Source of the DNA: Mucor racemosus
Lineage: Eukaryota; Mucoromycota; Mucoromycetes; Mucorales; Mucoraceae
Length of the DNA: 64,000 bases
Assembly: GCA_027405735.1 (NCBI GenBank)
Contig: JAPEHQ010000021.1
Coordinates: 744,001 to 808,000 of the forward strand
Direction of reading: 5' to 3'
Shown here: piece by piece, positions 1 to 10,692 of the stretch
How the letters are laid out: the number at the start of each line of letters is the position of its first letter
Position numbering within the stretch: position 1 is the first letter of the stretch
Position numbers and translations under genes: made by a program
The notes under the pieces: generated by a model
Seen by the model: the letters and a program-made list of their open reading frames with translations, nothing else
Told to the model about the DNA's origin: nothing
The model's database searches: none

Positions 1-205
1 AGCATTGAATGAATTTGAACAAGAACAACACAATCATGCTCCACTACCAATATCAATAGAACCACTTGTATATCATCCACCAATTAACAAAAACCAATCT
101 AAAATTAACCAACAATGGTATTCAAAGAGTTATGTACCCCTAGATGCCATGTCTTGGCCAACTCCTCAAGCTGTACCTAATTTAAAAAGACAATTACATA
201 TCTGA
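1..205 (+). CDS. 3' end of an unrecognised protein-coding gene (partial)
   Basis: The frame is open from the left edge of the window and ends in TGA at 203-205, so this is the last exon of a gene that starts outside the window. The visible peptide of about 67 residues is hydrophilic and rich in Gln, Asn and Pro, ending in PNLKRQLHI. No domain is recognisable. An AATAAA-like stretch follows at about 208-216. The next gene is convergent and its stop codon lies only 22 bases away, so the two 3' UTRs must overlap. No ATG is visible in the window, so the start is not known. Confidence 0.5.
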   Translation, partial: ALNEFEQEQHNHAPLPISIEPLVYHPPINKNQSKINQQWYSKSYVPLDAMSWPTPQAVPNLKRQLHI

Positions 206-227
206 TATAATAAAAAATCCTTTATTT

Positions 228-2561
228 TCATAATGATTGATAATTGTCAATTACAATTGTAGTAGGACTATTGCTTTGTTTTGGTATAAATTCTAGAGAT
301 GTTGGTATTGTCATTAGATTCTCCTCTGAAGAAGAAGAGCTGAGTGATGGGCTTGAACATGTCCTATTGATAGGTCTTGGTGGTAATGGCGGCGGTGTTT
401 GTGCTTCTGTAGTAGCTGATGCTTCATTGTTTAAGAATAAATTCATCATTTTACGATTATGTGATTCTAATAGTTCTCGATTACGTTCTTCTCGCATCTC
501 TTTGGAGACCTTCTTTTTATTAAACAGATTACCTGCCATTGTGGATAGCTTTTTGTTGGTGTTGATATTGAGTTTTGCTGCTTTACTAACGCTATTGAAT
601 TTCGATAATAAATTGGTATTTGGTTTAACAGTATTAGCAAAAGATGAAGAATGAGATTTTACAGAAACTACATCTGAATCATGAGTTAAGGTGGCCGTGG
701 TGCTATCAGATGCTTTACATTCAATAATATTGCTTTCTGACACCTGCATCTTTTCTTGCTCCTCTTCTTCAGATGATATAGATATAGAAGATGGAGTTGC
801 AAGGGGAGGAGGTTGTCTTTTGCGAAATCCAATATTGGAAGCCATTCTCCGGCCTGTTGACATGGCTGTTGTAATGATTGGAGAAGCAACAACAATTGCT
901 GGAACTTCTTCAGAAACGCTATCATCACTGATACTGCTATTACTCATTCGACGTAAATTAGGGTTTGAATAACCTCTAGATCTATTGGCATTCTGAATAT
1001 TTTCTGCTTTTAAGTTGCTGGATACGTCCAAAATACCCACCGTTGCTCTACGTGTAGGTGTTTTCATTGATGGAACTGTCAGGATTTCTTGCTGAGTTAT
1101 TACTACTTTTGGAGGTATAGCTGTCTTGTTGACCTTGTTTCCAAGCATATCTAAATCCATGTTATTATTAGCATTGGTTGGTGTTGAAGGCATTGCAGAT
1201 TTAGGAGAACTAGGTTTTGGTACACGCTCACCAAATATACCGCCATGACCACCTGAAGGACAAAAAGGAAAATCGTCCATATTGGGCAATACAATGTTTT
1301 CCATGACAAACTCACGAATCTTTGACTGTATAGCATTTGTTACCATAGACAAACGAATTTGCTTATCAGAGACAATGGGTTGAATTTCCCAATCCATATC
1401 CGGCATTTCATAAAATCCAATCCAGCAACGATTTGTAGGTGGAGGTTTGACTTTAACCAAGAATTTACCAGATAACTTTTTAAGCATAATGGATAACACC
1501 AAAGGAACTCTAATAGGCTTCATCAAGGACGAATAAGTCCATGTGAAATCGGTTTGTATCACCACACGGAGACCACCTGCATAATGTATTGTAGCTTCCG
1601 CTTCAAGATCTCCTTCCGGCGTTAATGAAAGTAGTTTAGGTTGTGTTACAAATGGAATCGAGCCCCCAATGTCTACGCTTTGAACAACAATGTCTCCTAA
1701 AAATCCAGGTCGCTTGATCTTTTTCGCCTTCTTGCTGATCTTGTCTTGTAAATAATGTCGCATATTATCTGTTTTATATAAACCCAAAAACAATCTACCT
1801 AAAATGGCATTGAGCCATTGTACTTCACGGTATTCAGCGTCTTGTTGTACTGTAGATATCAATGTTTGCATAGCAGATGCGTCAAAATGCGTCATGTCCA
1901 TCATCTCAACATGCGAAGAAGATTCTGCCATCATTTGTGTTGCTGCTAGTAATCCAAAATACCAATCTTCTTTGTCAACCGGACGAGCACATGTGATAAA
2001 GAGCTCATTGTGAGTGGTTAGATAGGGGGGAGACGCAGAAGAACCGTCATCATGATGAGGGATAAGAACCTGACTACTGTCCATATTGACAACGTCAGGT
2101 TTAGGTGTTAGTTTCAACCATGTAGATTTGCTAAACATATCATGATCTTGTTGTAGCTGTTTTTCAGGATTATACATTGTAACGTTGTAATTATGTACTG
2201 GAATGATGATTTTACAGTCATCTTCAGTTTGGTTCGTTTCATAGATGAATAGGGCTCCGCATTTTAATTCAGCATAGACATGCTCTTTTTGACGTTTGGC
2301 ACTACCACCTTGGACATAGGACATGAGAACTGCAACATTGGATTCGGATTCTTTGGGTTTATATGTTTTTGTTAATCTAACCCAACCTTTCTTTCCTTTT
2401 TGTGCGTATGCATTGGTAGAAGTGTTATTAGAAGGTTCCTGATCTTGTATTATTTTTGTCGTGGGAGATAAAATATAAATTACAAATAAAGTGATTGGTA
2501 TAAAAGTAATGCCTCCAAATAAATAAATGGTTATTATTTCTATGAATGGAGGGATTACCAT
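228..2561 (-). CDS. NVJ2: Nvj2/TEX2-type SMP-LTD lipid-transfer protein
   Basis: Single exon of 777 residues. An N-terminal membrane segment (about residues 5-31) is followed by a PH-like region (about 55-215, starting GKKGWVRLTKTYKP). Next comes an SMP lipid-binding domain (about 240-440, with EVQWLNAILGRLFLGLY and the conserved stretch PPPTNRCWIGFYEMPDMDWE). A long Ser/Thr/Asn-rich tail completes the protein. This order (TM, PH, SMP, disordered tail) is that of yeast Nvj2 and animal TEX2, which move ceramide and other lipids at ER contact sites with the vacuole, lysosome or Golgi. The start was chosen because it places the membrane anchor at the very N-terminus, as in the family. The gene is convergent with the partial gene at the left edge. 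The family call is firm. The exact contact site is inferred. Confidence 0.9.
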   Translation of the reverse strand: MVIPPFIEIITIYLFGGITFIPITLFVIYILSPTTKIIQDQEPSNNTSTNAYAQKGKKGWVRLTKTYKPKESESNVAVLMSYVQGGSAKRQKEHVYAELKCGALFIYETNQTEDDCKIIIPVHNYNVTMYNPEKQLQQDHDMFSKSTWLKLTPKPDVVNMDSSQVLIPHHDDGSSASPPYLTTHNELFITCARPVDKEDWYFGLLAATQMMAESSSHVEMMDMTHFDASAMQTLISTVQQDAEYREVQWLNAILGRLFLGLYKTDNMRHYLQDKISKKAKKIKRPGFLGDIVVQSVDIGGSIPFVTQPKLLSLTPEGDLEAEATIHYAGGLRVVIQTDFTWTYSSLMKPIRVPLVLSIMLKKLSGKFLVKVKPPPTNRCWIGFYEMPDMDWEIQPIVSDKQIRLSMVTNAIQSKIREFVMENIVLPNMDDFPFCPSGGHGGIFGERVPKPSSPKSAMPSTPTNANNNMDLDMLGNKVNKTAIPPKVVITQQEILTVPSMKTPTRRATVGILDVSSNLKAENIQNANRSRGYSNPNLRRMSNSSISDDSVSEEVPAIVVASPIITTAMSTGRRMASNIGFRKRQPPPLATPSSISISSEEEEQEKMQVSESNIIECKASDSTTATLTHDSDVVSVKSHSSSFANTVKPNTNLLSKFNSVSKAAKLNINTNKKLSTMAGNLFNKKKVSKEMREERNRELLESHNRKMMNLFLNNEASATTEAQTPPPLPPRPINRTCSSPSLSSSSSEENLMTIPTSLEFIPKQSNSPTTIVIDNYQSL

Positions 2562-3734
2562 ATTGTATAACTGATTGAAAAAGAAAAAAGAGAAAAATAC
2601 AGATAGGTAAAGAGAAAAAGAGAGGAATGATAAATATTAATATTAGACTATGAACCAAATAATAAAAGGTAAAATTAAGGGGTAAATAGAGGGTCAACCA
2701 GGGCTTTCGAATCTAAAACACAAATGTTGCTCATCATATCAGAAAACCTCTTTTTGGACATTATTCTAAAATGAAACGTAAATATATAATAATGTAGATA
2801 TATTTTTTATTTTCAATGCATATGGTTAAATTTAGTGTCTACCACTATCTCATTTGTAAAATCAAAAATGGTTTATATACCCACCATAAAAAAACGTTTT
2901 AAAGAATTTTTTCTAAAAAATTTATTGTTTATAATAATATTTGAGTAAGTAATTAGAACTATCTAAAAGTTGCTGACCCACCAATTTAGGTTATGGATAT
3001 TGAGTCAATGCAACGATTAATCCATCAAACTATCATTGATGGCAGTTTGGTCGGCATAATTATAGGTTGTTTTCCGATATCGTTCATAAGCTTGACTCAA
3101 GTTAATTTGAGTTTTTGAGTGCTTCTATCTGTTCAAATAATTGTAAGGGCATATACAATATTACAATATATCAGTAATTTACCTCAAGTGTTGCCAATGT
3201 TTCTGTATGAAAGCATGATTTTGTAGTGAAATCGAATTTAACTACCGATGCAATTCTGATAGGATCACTTTTGATAACTGGAGCTACACTCTTCAGTAGA
3301 ATTGCTATATTTTAGAGAAATGAAGTGTATATATTTTGAAAATATTATAGTTTTCTAGGGTTGAATTTATACGGCATATTGCAAAATATTATGGAAATAC
3401 ACTGTAGTTTCAATGTTTATGCAGCAGAGCCTACAGAAGACATGTAATGGACGGGGTATTGTAAGTACCAGAGGAACCTTTGTTGCTACAATGTACTGAG
3501 ATTCAGCCTTTTGTTATTGACTTTGTGATTATATGCACTCTATAATCTTTATTTACTTTTATTTCTAAATAATTAGCAAAAATTAATATATTCACTTTGT
3601 AAAATTTCATCTAGTTCGATGAAAGTTACATTTTATAATTGACATACTTTACCGATAACGTCCTAATACTCTAGTAGATGTTGTATTGTTTTTTTTTTTT
3701 TTTTTTGTAGAAATCTGATCGGGCAAAAATTGAA
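2562..3734. other. AT-rich intergenic region with gene remnants
   Basis: The first 200 bases are the probable promoter/5' UTR side of the NVJ2-like gene, A-rich on the + strand. From about 3030 to 3560 the minus strand holds short coding-like pieces, annotated separately. A T-run of 20 lies at about 3689-3708. Nothing else is recognisable. Confidence 0.4.
3030..3560 (-). pseudogene. Unrecognised decayed gene, coding-like exon remnants
   Basis: Three pieces on the minus strand read as open frames with plausible splice junctions. One, near 3365-3505, reads ESQYIVATKVPLVLTIPRP and onward to a TAA. A second, near 3186-3310, reads KSVAPVIKSDPIRIASVV and ends at a GT-type donor (LATLE then gtaaat). 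A third, near 3032-3124, is preceded by an AG acceptor, reads INLSQAYERYRKTTYNYA and ends in TAA. The second joins the third in phase. The first is broken by a stop. None starts with a convincing ATG, and no family is recognised. It may be a relic of a host gene or of a mobile element. Confidence 0.3.
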
Positions 3735-5000
3735 TTTTCAAAGTTTTCAAACTTCAAAATCGGAGTATGCCTTTTTTCTATAACTAACCTCATAATAAAC
3801 ATTTTTAGGATACACTTTAGACACTACAAAACAGACATTAATTGGTAGCATTATGCTACCTATTCCTAAATTTATTTTATATCTCACGAAAGACTCAAAA
3901 ACGCGTAAAATCCACTGCTTTTTCCTTAAAAACTGGGTCTCACTTTTCATCCATGATCTACTTTTTGTTTTCACTAAATAACACCAAAAACAAATTATAT
4001 GCTAATGTACCTGAGATGTTCAGCTTTAATTTAAAAACAAGTATCCGGAAATATCCTACTTTTTGCAGTTGGTATTAACTTTTCAGTGCTAAGGTTTCAG
4101 ATTTTTTACGCGTATTTTACTGCTAATGGATTGAAAACTTTGAGTCTTCATATCTCCAGAAAAAATTAAGCTATACTAACACTTTCCAATAATAAAATTT
4201 ACTTCTTTTAAAGTGCTCTATAACATATGTTAATATGAAAAAATTCTGAGCACTTTTATTTTTTTTCATTTTTTTTGCCATTTTTGTAGTAGGTTTCAAA
4301 ATATTGGTTAAATTGAGCAACATTTTTTTTGCATTCATGTCATTAAGCTCGTTAAGCTCTCTCGGATCCAATTTAGGGTTTTTCAAAATATTGATTTTTC
4401 GTGGAGATATCCTCAAAAATGTGTACAAAAAGGTACCTCCATTTCTGGCGTTCATTTTCCCCTTGTATACCCTCATCCTAAAATCTGAAACTGAAAAAAA
4501 TTTGGACAAAAATCTTGTTTTCTCTACGAAAAATGTAGCTAAAAAGTTAAATAATAGCTCGATTGATAGATAAATTTTTTGCGCATCATTGCTGTTTATT
4601 ATGTTTTAAATATGCTTATAAAAAGTGATGTATATCTTCAAAAAACCTTCAAAATTTCAATTGCATTTTACGCAAAATTTAATGTGGAATGTTTTTTTAG
4701 TTTTTGTTTAGATGGATGCAGAATTTGAAACTGTACAGAAACTATTTAATATGCTAGGTCGACTTACTTTCCAGCTCATCAGTCATTAAACGATTTTGTT
4801 TTTTTGAATCATTTTTCGTTCATTTCAAAAAATAATTTTTGGAATCCCGGTATGATAGATGTTAAGCTGTGACAAAAACTACTACTTTGATTATCTCGAC
4901 GAAAAATCAATATTTTTTGCTAAAACAAAAAATACAGAGTAGCAATTAATTAGACCTATCTTGTGGATATAGAAACTAATTCCTGGATAATGAGTTTTAA
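3735..5000 (-). repeat. Repeat family A, copy 1 (inverted)
   Basis: This segment reappears in the opposite orientation at about 24690-26615 and 34785-36110. The shared core includes the translated block MRVYKGKMNARNGG...FLRIS..KINIL (minus strand, 4171-4509) and the flanking motif of the form 'aaaatcgtttaatgactcatga'. It is the most diverged of the three copies and carries no insertion at the site where copy 2 holds a MITE. Ends are approximate because the edges fade into AT-rich DNA. No terminal repeats or target duplication were found. Confidence 0.7.
4171..4509 (-). CDS. Small conserved ORF inside repeat family A (copy 1)
   Basis: A 112-codon frame, Lys/Asn/Leu-rich. It aligns without frameshift over about 95 residues with ORFs in the other two copies at 25796-26089 and 35223-35696 (shared motifs LYTFLRIS, RKINIL, LLLNLTNILK, YVIEHFK, SKFYY), at roughly 75% identity by eye. 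A frame that stays open at this divergence hints at coding, but the opposite strand is open as well and the DNA is simple in composition. No domain is recognised. It could be a degenerate transposon protein or a chance frame. Confidence 0.25.
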   Translation of the reverse strand: MSKFFSVSDFRMRVYKGKMNARNGGTFLYTFLRISPRKINILKNPKLDPRELNELNDMNAKKMLLNLTNILKPTTKMAKKMKKNKSAQNFFILTYVIEHFKRSKFYYWKVLV

Positions 5001-6179
5001 GTTTTACAAAATAATAAACTATTATCTACAACTGCAGAAAACAAAGAAAAAAATCCCATGCTTGTGAATATTGATCCAATTAATCTTCAATTATACATTA
5101 TGATGGATTTACATTTATCTTGCATAAAAGTTTATATGTCTACTTTTACATATCACTGTAAATTGAGAAAACCATCAGCAAAACATGATATTCCTGTCCA
5201 ATGAAACCACCTGTTGTGTCCTATATTTTCATGTTTGACAAATAATAGTTACTTGTATATTTTCAACTTTTAATAGAGTTATTGGTAAAATAAGATAGAT
5301 TACTGACCAGAATGCAAACCTCAGTAGCAAAAAAAAAAAAAAGAAAAAAGAAAAAAAACTGAAATAAATCTATTCTAAAGTGGATGGGCTCAAAAAAAGT
5401 ATGTAATTGACAAGATCAATCCAAAAATGCATCGTATCGTCATCATTTTATTCGGTGAACAGCCAGACCCTCAAAACAATTCTTCATAAATGCCGCGTTA
5501 TTTATGCCTATTGCATAATTATGTGTAATTGAAGGTATATTGTGTATATGTAGATGTTTTATATGCTCTTGTACATTCACTTGGCCAGTAGGTAATGGAT
5601 AAAACTGGCATTTCATTTTATTTTATTGAATCGCCTATTTTTCCGGCTATGACACAGTGTTTGTGATCTGCCTCAAGACGCAACTGCTGTACATTTTACT
5701 GGCTTGACTCGACTCCAAATATTTTGTAATACCTTTTTCAGTAGAAAAGTGTATTGTTTAACAAATAAACAACATTTCATCTGTATATCATACTTTTATA
5801 TGAAAATATCGCATTGCAGAAAAGTAACTATCCAAATTTGCAAATGTTTAAATTTGACATTTCTTGACAGAAATAGGTTTACATCATGCTTCAATCTTTT
5901 AATACCATAAATTTCATGGATTAAATACTGTTAGCTTAATATACAGAAATAAAGAGAAAAAGTTATATAAATAAAGAAATGAGTAACGTTTCCGTAGACC
6001 TTTTTCAAGTACATGATTTGGTAACAAGCATAACATCATTGCATGTAAGAAGGCGTCAGGAAGAGTCATTTGGGGACTGCCTTTAATGGGTTTTTGGTAT
6101 ATTTTTTTTCGTTGAAATATGAAAAAGGACATAGCATAGTTCATTTCTTCTTTATTTCTCTATCCTCGGAAAGCTCAAC
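5001..6179. other. AT-rich intergenic region
   Basis: Holds an A-rich tract at about 5330-5358 and no convincing gene. The last 60-80 bases are the 5' UTR/promoter of the MCTS1 gene at 6180. Confidence 0.4.
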
Positions 6180-7001
6180 ATGTTTAAAAAGTAACGAATA
6201 CATCTTGAAGCTCAAAAAGCTATTTTTTAAACATTTTACTAATAAATAAATTTGATGTATCAGGTTCAGTTTCTCTGAAAACATTGCTGGTCAATCCCAG
6301 CTTAAGTCTTCAGTCCAAAGAAATATTCGTACAAAATTGAATGAATTATATCCCAAGATTGATACTGTTTTGGAAGAGTTGATTCCCAAAAAGACACCCA
6401 TTATTCAAATCAAGGGGTAAAAGCAGAACAGCAATGTCTTTGATATTTTGCTAACAACTAAATTCTTCTTAGTCACGAACACATTACTTTCCTTTCTGTC
6501 AATGGAGAAATCCTTTTCTTTCAACATTTCGATGGGCCTTTCCTTCCTACACTTGCTTTATTGCATAAATGTAAGGGCAAAAACTTAAATAAACAATCAG
6601 CAGCACACGAGACTCACAAATTAACAAACAAATAATTAGATCCTGATATGCTTCCCAAGTTACAAGTTGATCGTGGAGCTATCAAATTTGTTCTATCAGG
6701 AGCCAATATTATGTGTCCTGGTTTAACATCCAAGGGTGCTCGTATGGACGATGATTTACCAGCTGGTGCAGTTGCTGCTATCATGGCTGAAGGTAAAGAA
6801 AATGCTCTTGCTATTGGTTTGCTCAAGATGAGCACAAAGGACATGTAAGTTTTTTTTTTTTGTGTGTGTGTGTGTGTTTATAGGAAAGAAAGTAGAATTA
6901 ATAAACAAAATGTACATAGTAAATTGGTTAATAAGGGTATTGGTGTTGATAATATCCATTATTTGACCGATCCCCTTTGGAGAGAAGTTATTCATATGTA
7001 A
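6180..7001 (+). CDS. TMA20: MCTS1/Tma20 PUA-domain ribosome recycling factor
   Basis: Five exons: 6180-6190, 6264-6416, 6473-6570, 6640-6844 and 6920-7001, giving 182 residues against 181 for human MCTS1. The N-terminus [14 protein letters not shown] matches the family start, and the first exon is only 11 bases. The C-terminal PUA domain (about residues 95-170) carries the hallmark [19 protein letters not shown], and the end [15 protein letters not shown] is diagnostic. The MCTS1/Tma20 protein pairs with DENR/Tma22 to release tRNA from post-termination 40S subunits and to support re-initiation in the cytosol. In exon 4 the family block with acidic residues ([19 protein letters not shown]) is intact. 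A TG microsatellite lies in the last intron. Identification is firm, and splice sites are canonical GT-AG and keep frame. Confidence 0.93.
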
Positions 7002-7299
7002 ACTAAAATAATAGCAAATAAATAAATAAATCGAGAAAAATCATTCATCTACATCAAACAATCACTCACAATCACACGAAACACAGGCAAAACCGCACAA
7101 GGCATTTTTACAAATAAATAATTCTATTATTATACTATATTTCGATTTCGACTTTATTTATTAAATGAGATATAAAATATAGCAAGCAAACAGGGCATTT
7201 TTTATTATAGAAATTGTATAAAAAGAAATTGCGTTTTTTGACATTTTGACAGATTATTCAAATACTCTCTTCTTTTTTTAAAAAACAACCATCAATTAA
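7002..7299. other. Intergenic spacer between Tma20 and acidic protein genes
   Basis: AT-rich; contains AATAAA-like signals at 7019-7030 for the upstream gene and the promoter of the next. Confidence 0.4.
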
Positions 7300-8047
7300 A
7301 TGAAGTTCCTCGCTATTTCTGCTGTTGTCGCCATCTGTGCTCATATGGTTTTTGCCAGTAGGATGATAATTTATGCATTTTTATTTCACAGGACCTGATT
7401 ATTTTTCTTCATATTTAGTCCCTACTGTCAATACCAATGCTGACATTGTCCCCAAGGAAATGGGTGCTGGTGCCGGTATGGTTGCTGCTTCATCTTTTGA
7501 TGTCAACAAGAACAAGGACAAGGAAGAAGATGAGTCTAATAAAGAAGATGAAGTATCTAAAAAAGCTGAAAAGGAAGAAAAGAAGGCATTGAAGAAGGCC
7601 AAGAAAGAGCAAGAGGAAGAAGATGAAGAGAAAGATGAAAAAAAGATCAAGAAGGCTGCCAAGGAAAAGAAGACGGAAGACAAAGAACTTGAAGAAGCTG
7701 AGGAAGAAAAGGAACGTGAAGCCAAGGAAGCTGAAAAGGATGCCGAGCGTGAATTAGAAAAGGAAGAGGAACGTAAAGAAGAGGAAGCCGAAGAAGCTGA
7801 AAGAGAAAAGGAACTTGAACTCGAAGAAGCTGAAAGAGAGCGTGAAGCTGAGGAGAAGGCACAAAAGGATGAAGAAGAATTAGAAAAGGAAACTGAAGAG
7901 AAGGATTCAAAGGGAGAAGACGAGGCTAACAAGGCAGCTGAAGAAAAGGATTCAAATGAAGAAGAAGAAGAGGCTGATAAGACAGCTGAAGAGGAGCCTG
8001 CTTCTGAACAAGAAGATGACAAGGAGGGTGATTCCAAGAAGGATTAA
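7300..8047 (+). CDS. Secreted, highly acidic E/K-rich protein, function unknown
   Basis: Exon 1 (7300-7357) encodes a typical signal peptide, MKFLAISAVVAICAHMVFA. The second exon starts at 7392 or 7419; both acceptors are AG and both keep frame (237 or 228 residues). The ripe protein has a short neutral start (VPTVNTNADIVPKEMGAG), then about 180 residues almost wholly Glu, Lys, Ala, Asp and Arg in an EEK/EAE pattern. This suggests one long charged alpha-helix or coiled coil. No catalytic or binding domain is present. The use of both GAA and GAG codons and the matching of the frame to the end argue for a real protein rather than a simple repeat. It might sit in the wall or the ER lumen. There is no KDEL-type end (it ends SKKD). 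Not recognised beyond that. Confidence 0.7.
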
Positions 8048-8349
8048 ATCAATAGATTATAGACATAGAATTCTAAATTTGAATAATAAAAATACTATAT
8101 ACTGCATTTATTATATTCACCTGTTTTTTGCTACTACTTTATACTCACATGAACCGAATATTAATTGCATTGTTATGTACAATTCAAGAAAATAGGAGAG
8201 CTTTGTTTTGTTTACTTTTTTCTTATTTTTATTAAACATTACTATTAAGTTATTTTATGTAAAAAGAGTAGTATATAGAAAGAGAAAGAGAAAGAGAGAG
8301 AATGTACAAGGAAGGTATGTTGATGGAGGGGATTTTTTTCATTTTTTTT
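8048..8349. other. Convergent intergenic region
   Basis: 3' UTRs of two convergent genes. Has AATAAA-like sequence near 8082 and a GA-rich tract at 8278-8302. No gene seen. Confidence 0.4.
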
Positions 8350-9804
8350 CTAGAGTAATGATTCAGATTCTTCACTATTGCTTCTAGTAAAGAATTGAAC
8401 CAAGAGTTGCCAATAATACAAGATATAAATAACAAAACTCGTCCAAATAGTATTTAATGCTGTACTACGTTCATTAGAAGGTCGAGTTCCCATCTCTTCG
8501 TTATTAAGAGTATCGTGATCTTTTGCATTATTATTGTTGTTTACAAAAGTATGAACGATTGAAGTAAGAATTGATTTCTTTGCATTAGAGTCATTACTAG
8601 AAGTAAAAGAACAACTGATTGAACCATAAAACGATGATGATGATGGTTGTTGTTGTTTCATGAGATCAGCTAATGACTGATAAGATACTACAGACTCTAT
8701 CGAATTTTGGCTTTTAAATGATGAGGATCTTGTCACGGGGCTATTAACAGTGGGGATGTGTGTTACATCTTGTCGATTTAATTCTTCATTAGTGGGAAAT
8801 GCGGTATCATACAAGTTCGCTAAATCATATGAGGATAGTTCTTGTTGCTCGTTGTTTTCATCAGAATAATTATCAATATCAGCATCGTTATCAAAGTCTT
8901 CATTTGTATTGAAAAATGCATCTAATTTTTCACTTGTAATACTACTACAGACACTATCATTGTCGCTTAGACTGCAATTAATAGTTAATTGTTCATCAGA
9001 TGAAGATGAGCTAGAAGCAGAACTAGGTTCGTCTTCAGGAGAAGATAGTGAATCAGCTAAATTATCTTGCGATGGAATTTGTATCGATAGTAAATTCAAA
9101 TTTGAAAGAGATTGAAATCCATTCAAGTTATGTGGTCTTCTTTCATCATTCTCGATCCAAATATTTTCATCTTGGTTTTCTTGTTGATCGTAAAGATAAT
9201 CTTTTGTTGTAGTAGCAATAGTATGAGGAGAAAGAGGGGTTGTTTCAAAATATGAAAGGGGTGTTGCTGTAGTAGAAGATGGAGGATAGGATGAACAAGA
9301 GAATAATTCGCCTGCTTGATTTGAATCTGGACATGGACTAAGATTGTAAAATTCATTTGCATCCCAAATATCTTCCTCTTCTTCCTCATCGTCGCTGTAC
9401 AATTCTTCTTCTTCTTGGATAAAAGGAGGAGTAAACATAAAATCATCACCTGATAATAGTACAGAAGGCCTCACAGGCGTAATGCCTAATAATGTTTGTT
9501 GTGATTTACTATAAATACTATGTAAATGCCAATTTTCTAAAAATGAATAAGGAGAAGATCTACGCCTTATTGATGATGTATCAGGACAAGATTGTCTAGT
9601 AAATTTGTTGATCGTAGCATAAAAGGCACGATTTGCAATTTCAAAATTTGAATCATAAGCTGAATATTCTTCTTGTTGTGATAATGTATTATTTGAATAT
9701 TGACTATCATCATCGTTACGGAAATTATTTATTTTGCTGAAATTGTTTTCAGGCACCATATTTTGAAGATGATTGCTGCTATTTGATTGGACAGTAGATA
9801 ACAT
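8350..9804 (-). CDS. Ser/Asp-rich protein with C-terminal membrane anchor, function unknown
   Basis: Single exon, 484 residues. Most of it is low complexity: Asn/Ser-rich start, an acidic block (YSDDEEEEEDIW, about residue 140), serine runs, and further acidic stretches. One short ordered block near residues 85-110 (SFLENWHLHSIYSKSQQ then LLGITPVRPSVLL) looks like a conserved motif. Close to the C-terminus lies one hydrophobic segment (TSFVIYILYYWQLLVQFF, about residues 452-469) followed by a short acidic tail, the layout of a tail-anchored protein. No family is recognised. A kinase-regulated adaptor on an organelle membrane would fit, but this is a guess. It is divergent from the MICOS gene across a spacer of about 890 bp. 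Confidence 0.65.
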   Translation of the reverse strand: MLSTVQSNSSNHLQNMVPENNFSKINNFRNDDDSQYSNNTLSQQEEYSAYDSNFEIANRAFYATINKFTRQSCPDTSSIRRRSSPYSFLENWHLHSIYSKSQQTLLGITPVRPSVLLSGDDFMFTPPFIQEEEELYSDDEEEEEDIWDANEFYNLSPCPDSNQAGELFSCSSYPPSSTTATPLSYFETTPLSPHTIATTTKDYLYDQQENQDENIWIENDERRPHNLNGFQSLSNLNLLSIQIPSQDNLADSLSSPEDEPSSASSSSSSDEQLTINCSLSDNDSVCSSITSEKLDAFFNTNEDFDNDADIDNYSDENNEQQELSSYDLANLYDTAFPTNEELNRQDVTHIPTVNSPVTRSSSFKSQNSIESVVSYQSLADLMKQQQPSSSSFYGSISCSFTSSNDSNAKKSILTSIVHTFVNNNNNAKDHDTLNNEEMGTRPSNERSTALNTIWTSFVIYILYYWQLLVQFFTRSNSEESESLL

Positions 9805-10692
9805 TTAAAAAGTGGAAAGAAATGCAATAAAATGAAAATATGTTGTATATGTATATATAATAAATCCAAATCAAAAAGTATGTATTAAAAAGATAAAAAA
9901 AATTCTTAAGGGGTACAGTGAGTGAGAGAAAAAGAAAAAAGAAAGAGGGAAAGCAAAAGAGAGAGAGAGAAAAAGGAAAAAACTAATCATTTAAATAGCC
10001 AAACAAAAACAATAATAACAACAAATGACCTTATTTTTTTATTATAAAAATAAAAAAAAGGTTAAAATATGAAAGACAGAGTGTAACAATCCTTAATACA
10101 AAATTAAAATTAAATTATGTTTCCATTCAGACAATAACAACGAACCATATTTGTTTGAATTGATCTTTTTCGCCTCCCGAGTTTAGAAAAAGAAAGAGTT
10201 GTATCGTTTTCCTTGCATTTGAAATGCTAAATAAAAAAAATAAAATGTAGATCATAACAATCTTTATTTTGTTAATCTGCGTTTATTTCATAAAATATCA
10301 TCATATAAACAAACAAGAAAACTGCTTAATTCAACGTGTTACCACAAAAAAAAAAAAAAAAAAATATATATACAAGCGGCGGAATCCCCCTCAAAATGTT
10401 TCGAAAATTGCTTAAAAATATATTATGCCTATGTTGCTTTTTTACTCTATTCGATAAAGACATAAACATCATGTTTATTCAAAATAAATTCCACAAAACG
10501 TCAAATACGGCTATACGTTTTTGATAAAAAAAAAGCGAGAGAAATATAAACAATTTTATGATCTAATGTGTAACATCAAAGAAAAAAAGATGACAACAAC
10601 ACCACAAAAACTCCATTCCATTAGAGTCACGCCTGTAAACACTATTTACCCCTTCTTTGTTTCTTTTTCAACTCATCATACATTATACAAGA
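9805..10692. other. Divergent promoter region
   Basis: Shared upstream region of two divergent genes. AT-rich, with a GA-rich stretch at 9918-9980 and an A-run at 10346-10364. A short open frame at 10336-10524 has no coding character. No defined site is claimed. Confidence 0.35.

Noticed and set aside
5914..6144. 76-codon minus-strand frame (MNYAMSFFIFQRKK...)
   Set aside because: It starts only 36 bases from the MCTS1 start on the other strand, leaving no promoter, and has no recognisable domain.
7399..8037. 212-codon Ser-rich frame opposite the acidic protein
   Set aside because: Reverse complement of Glu/Lys codons gives Ser/Phe/Leu runs. The sense strand has a signal peptide and splice sites, the other has neither.
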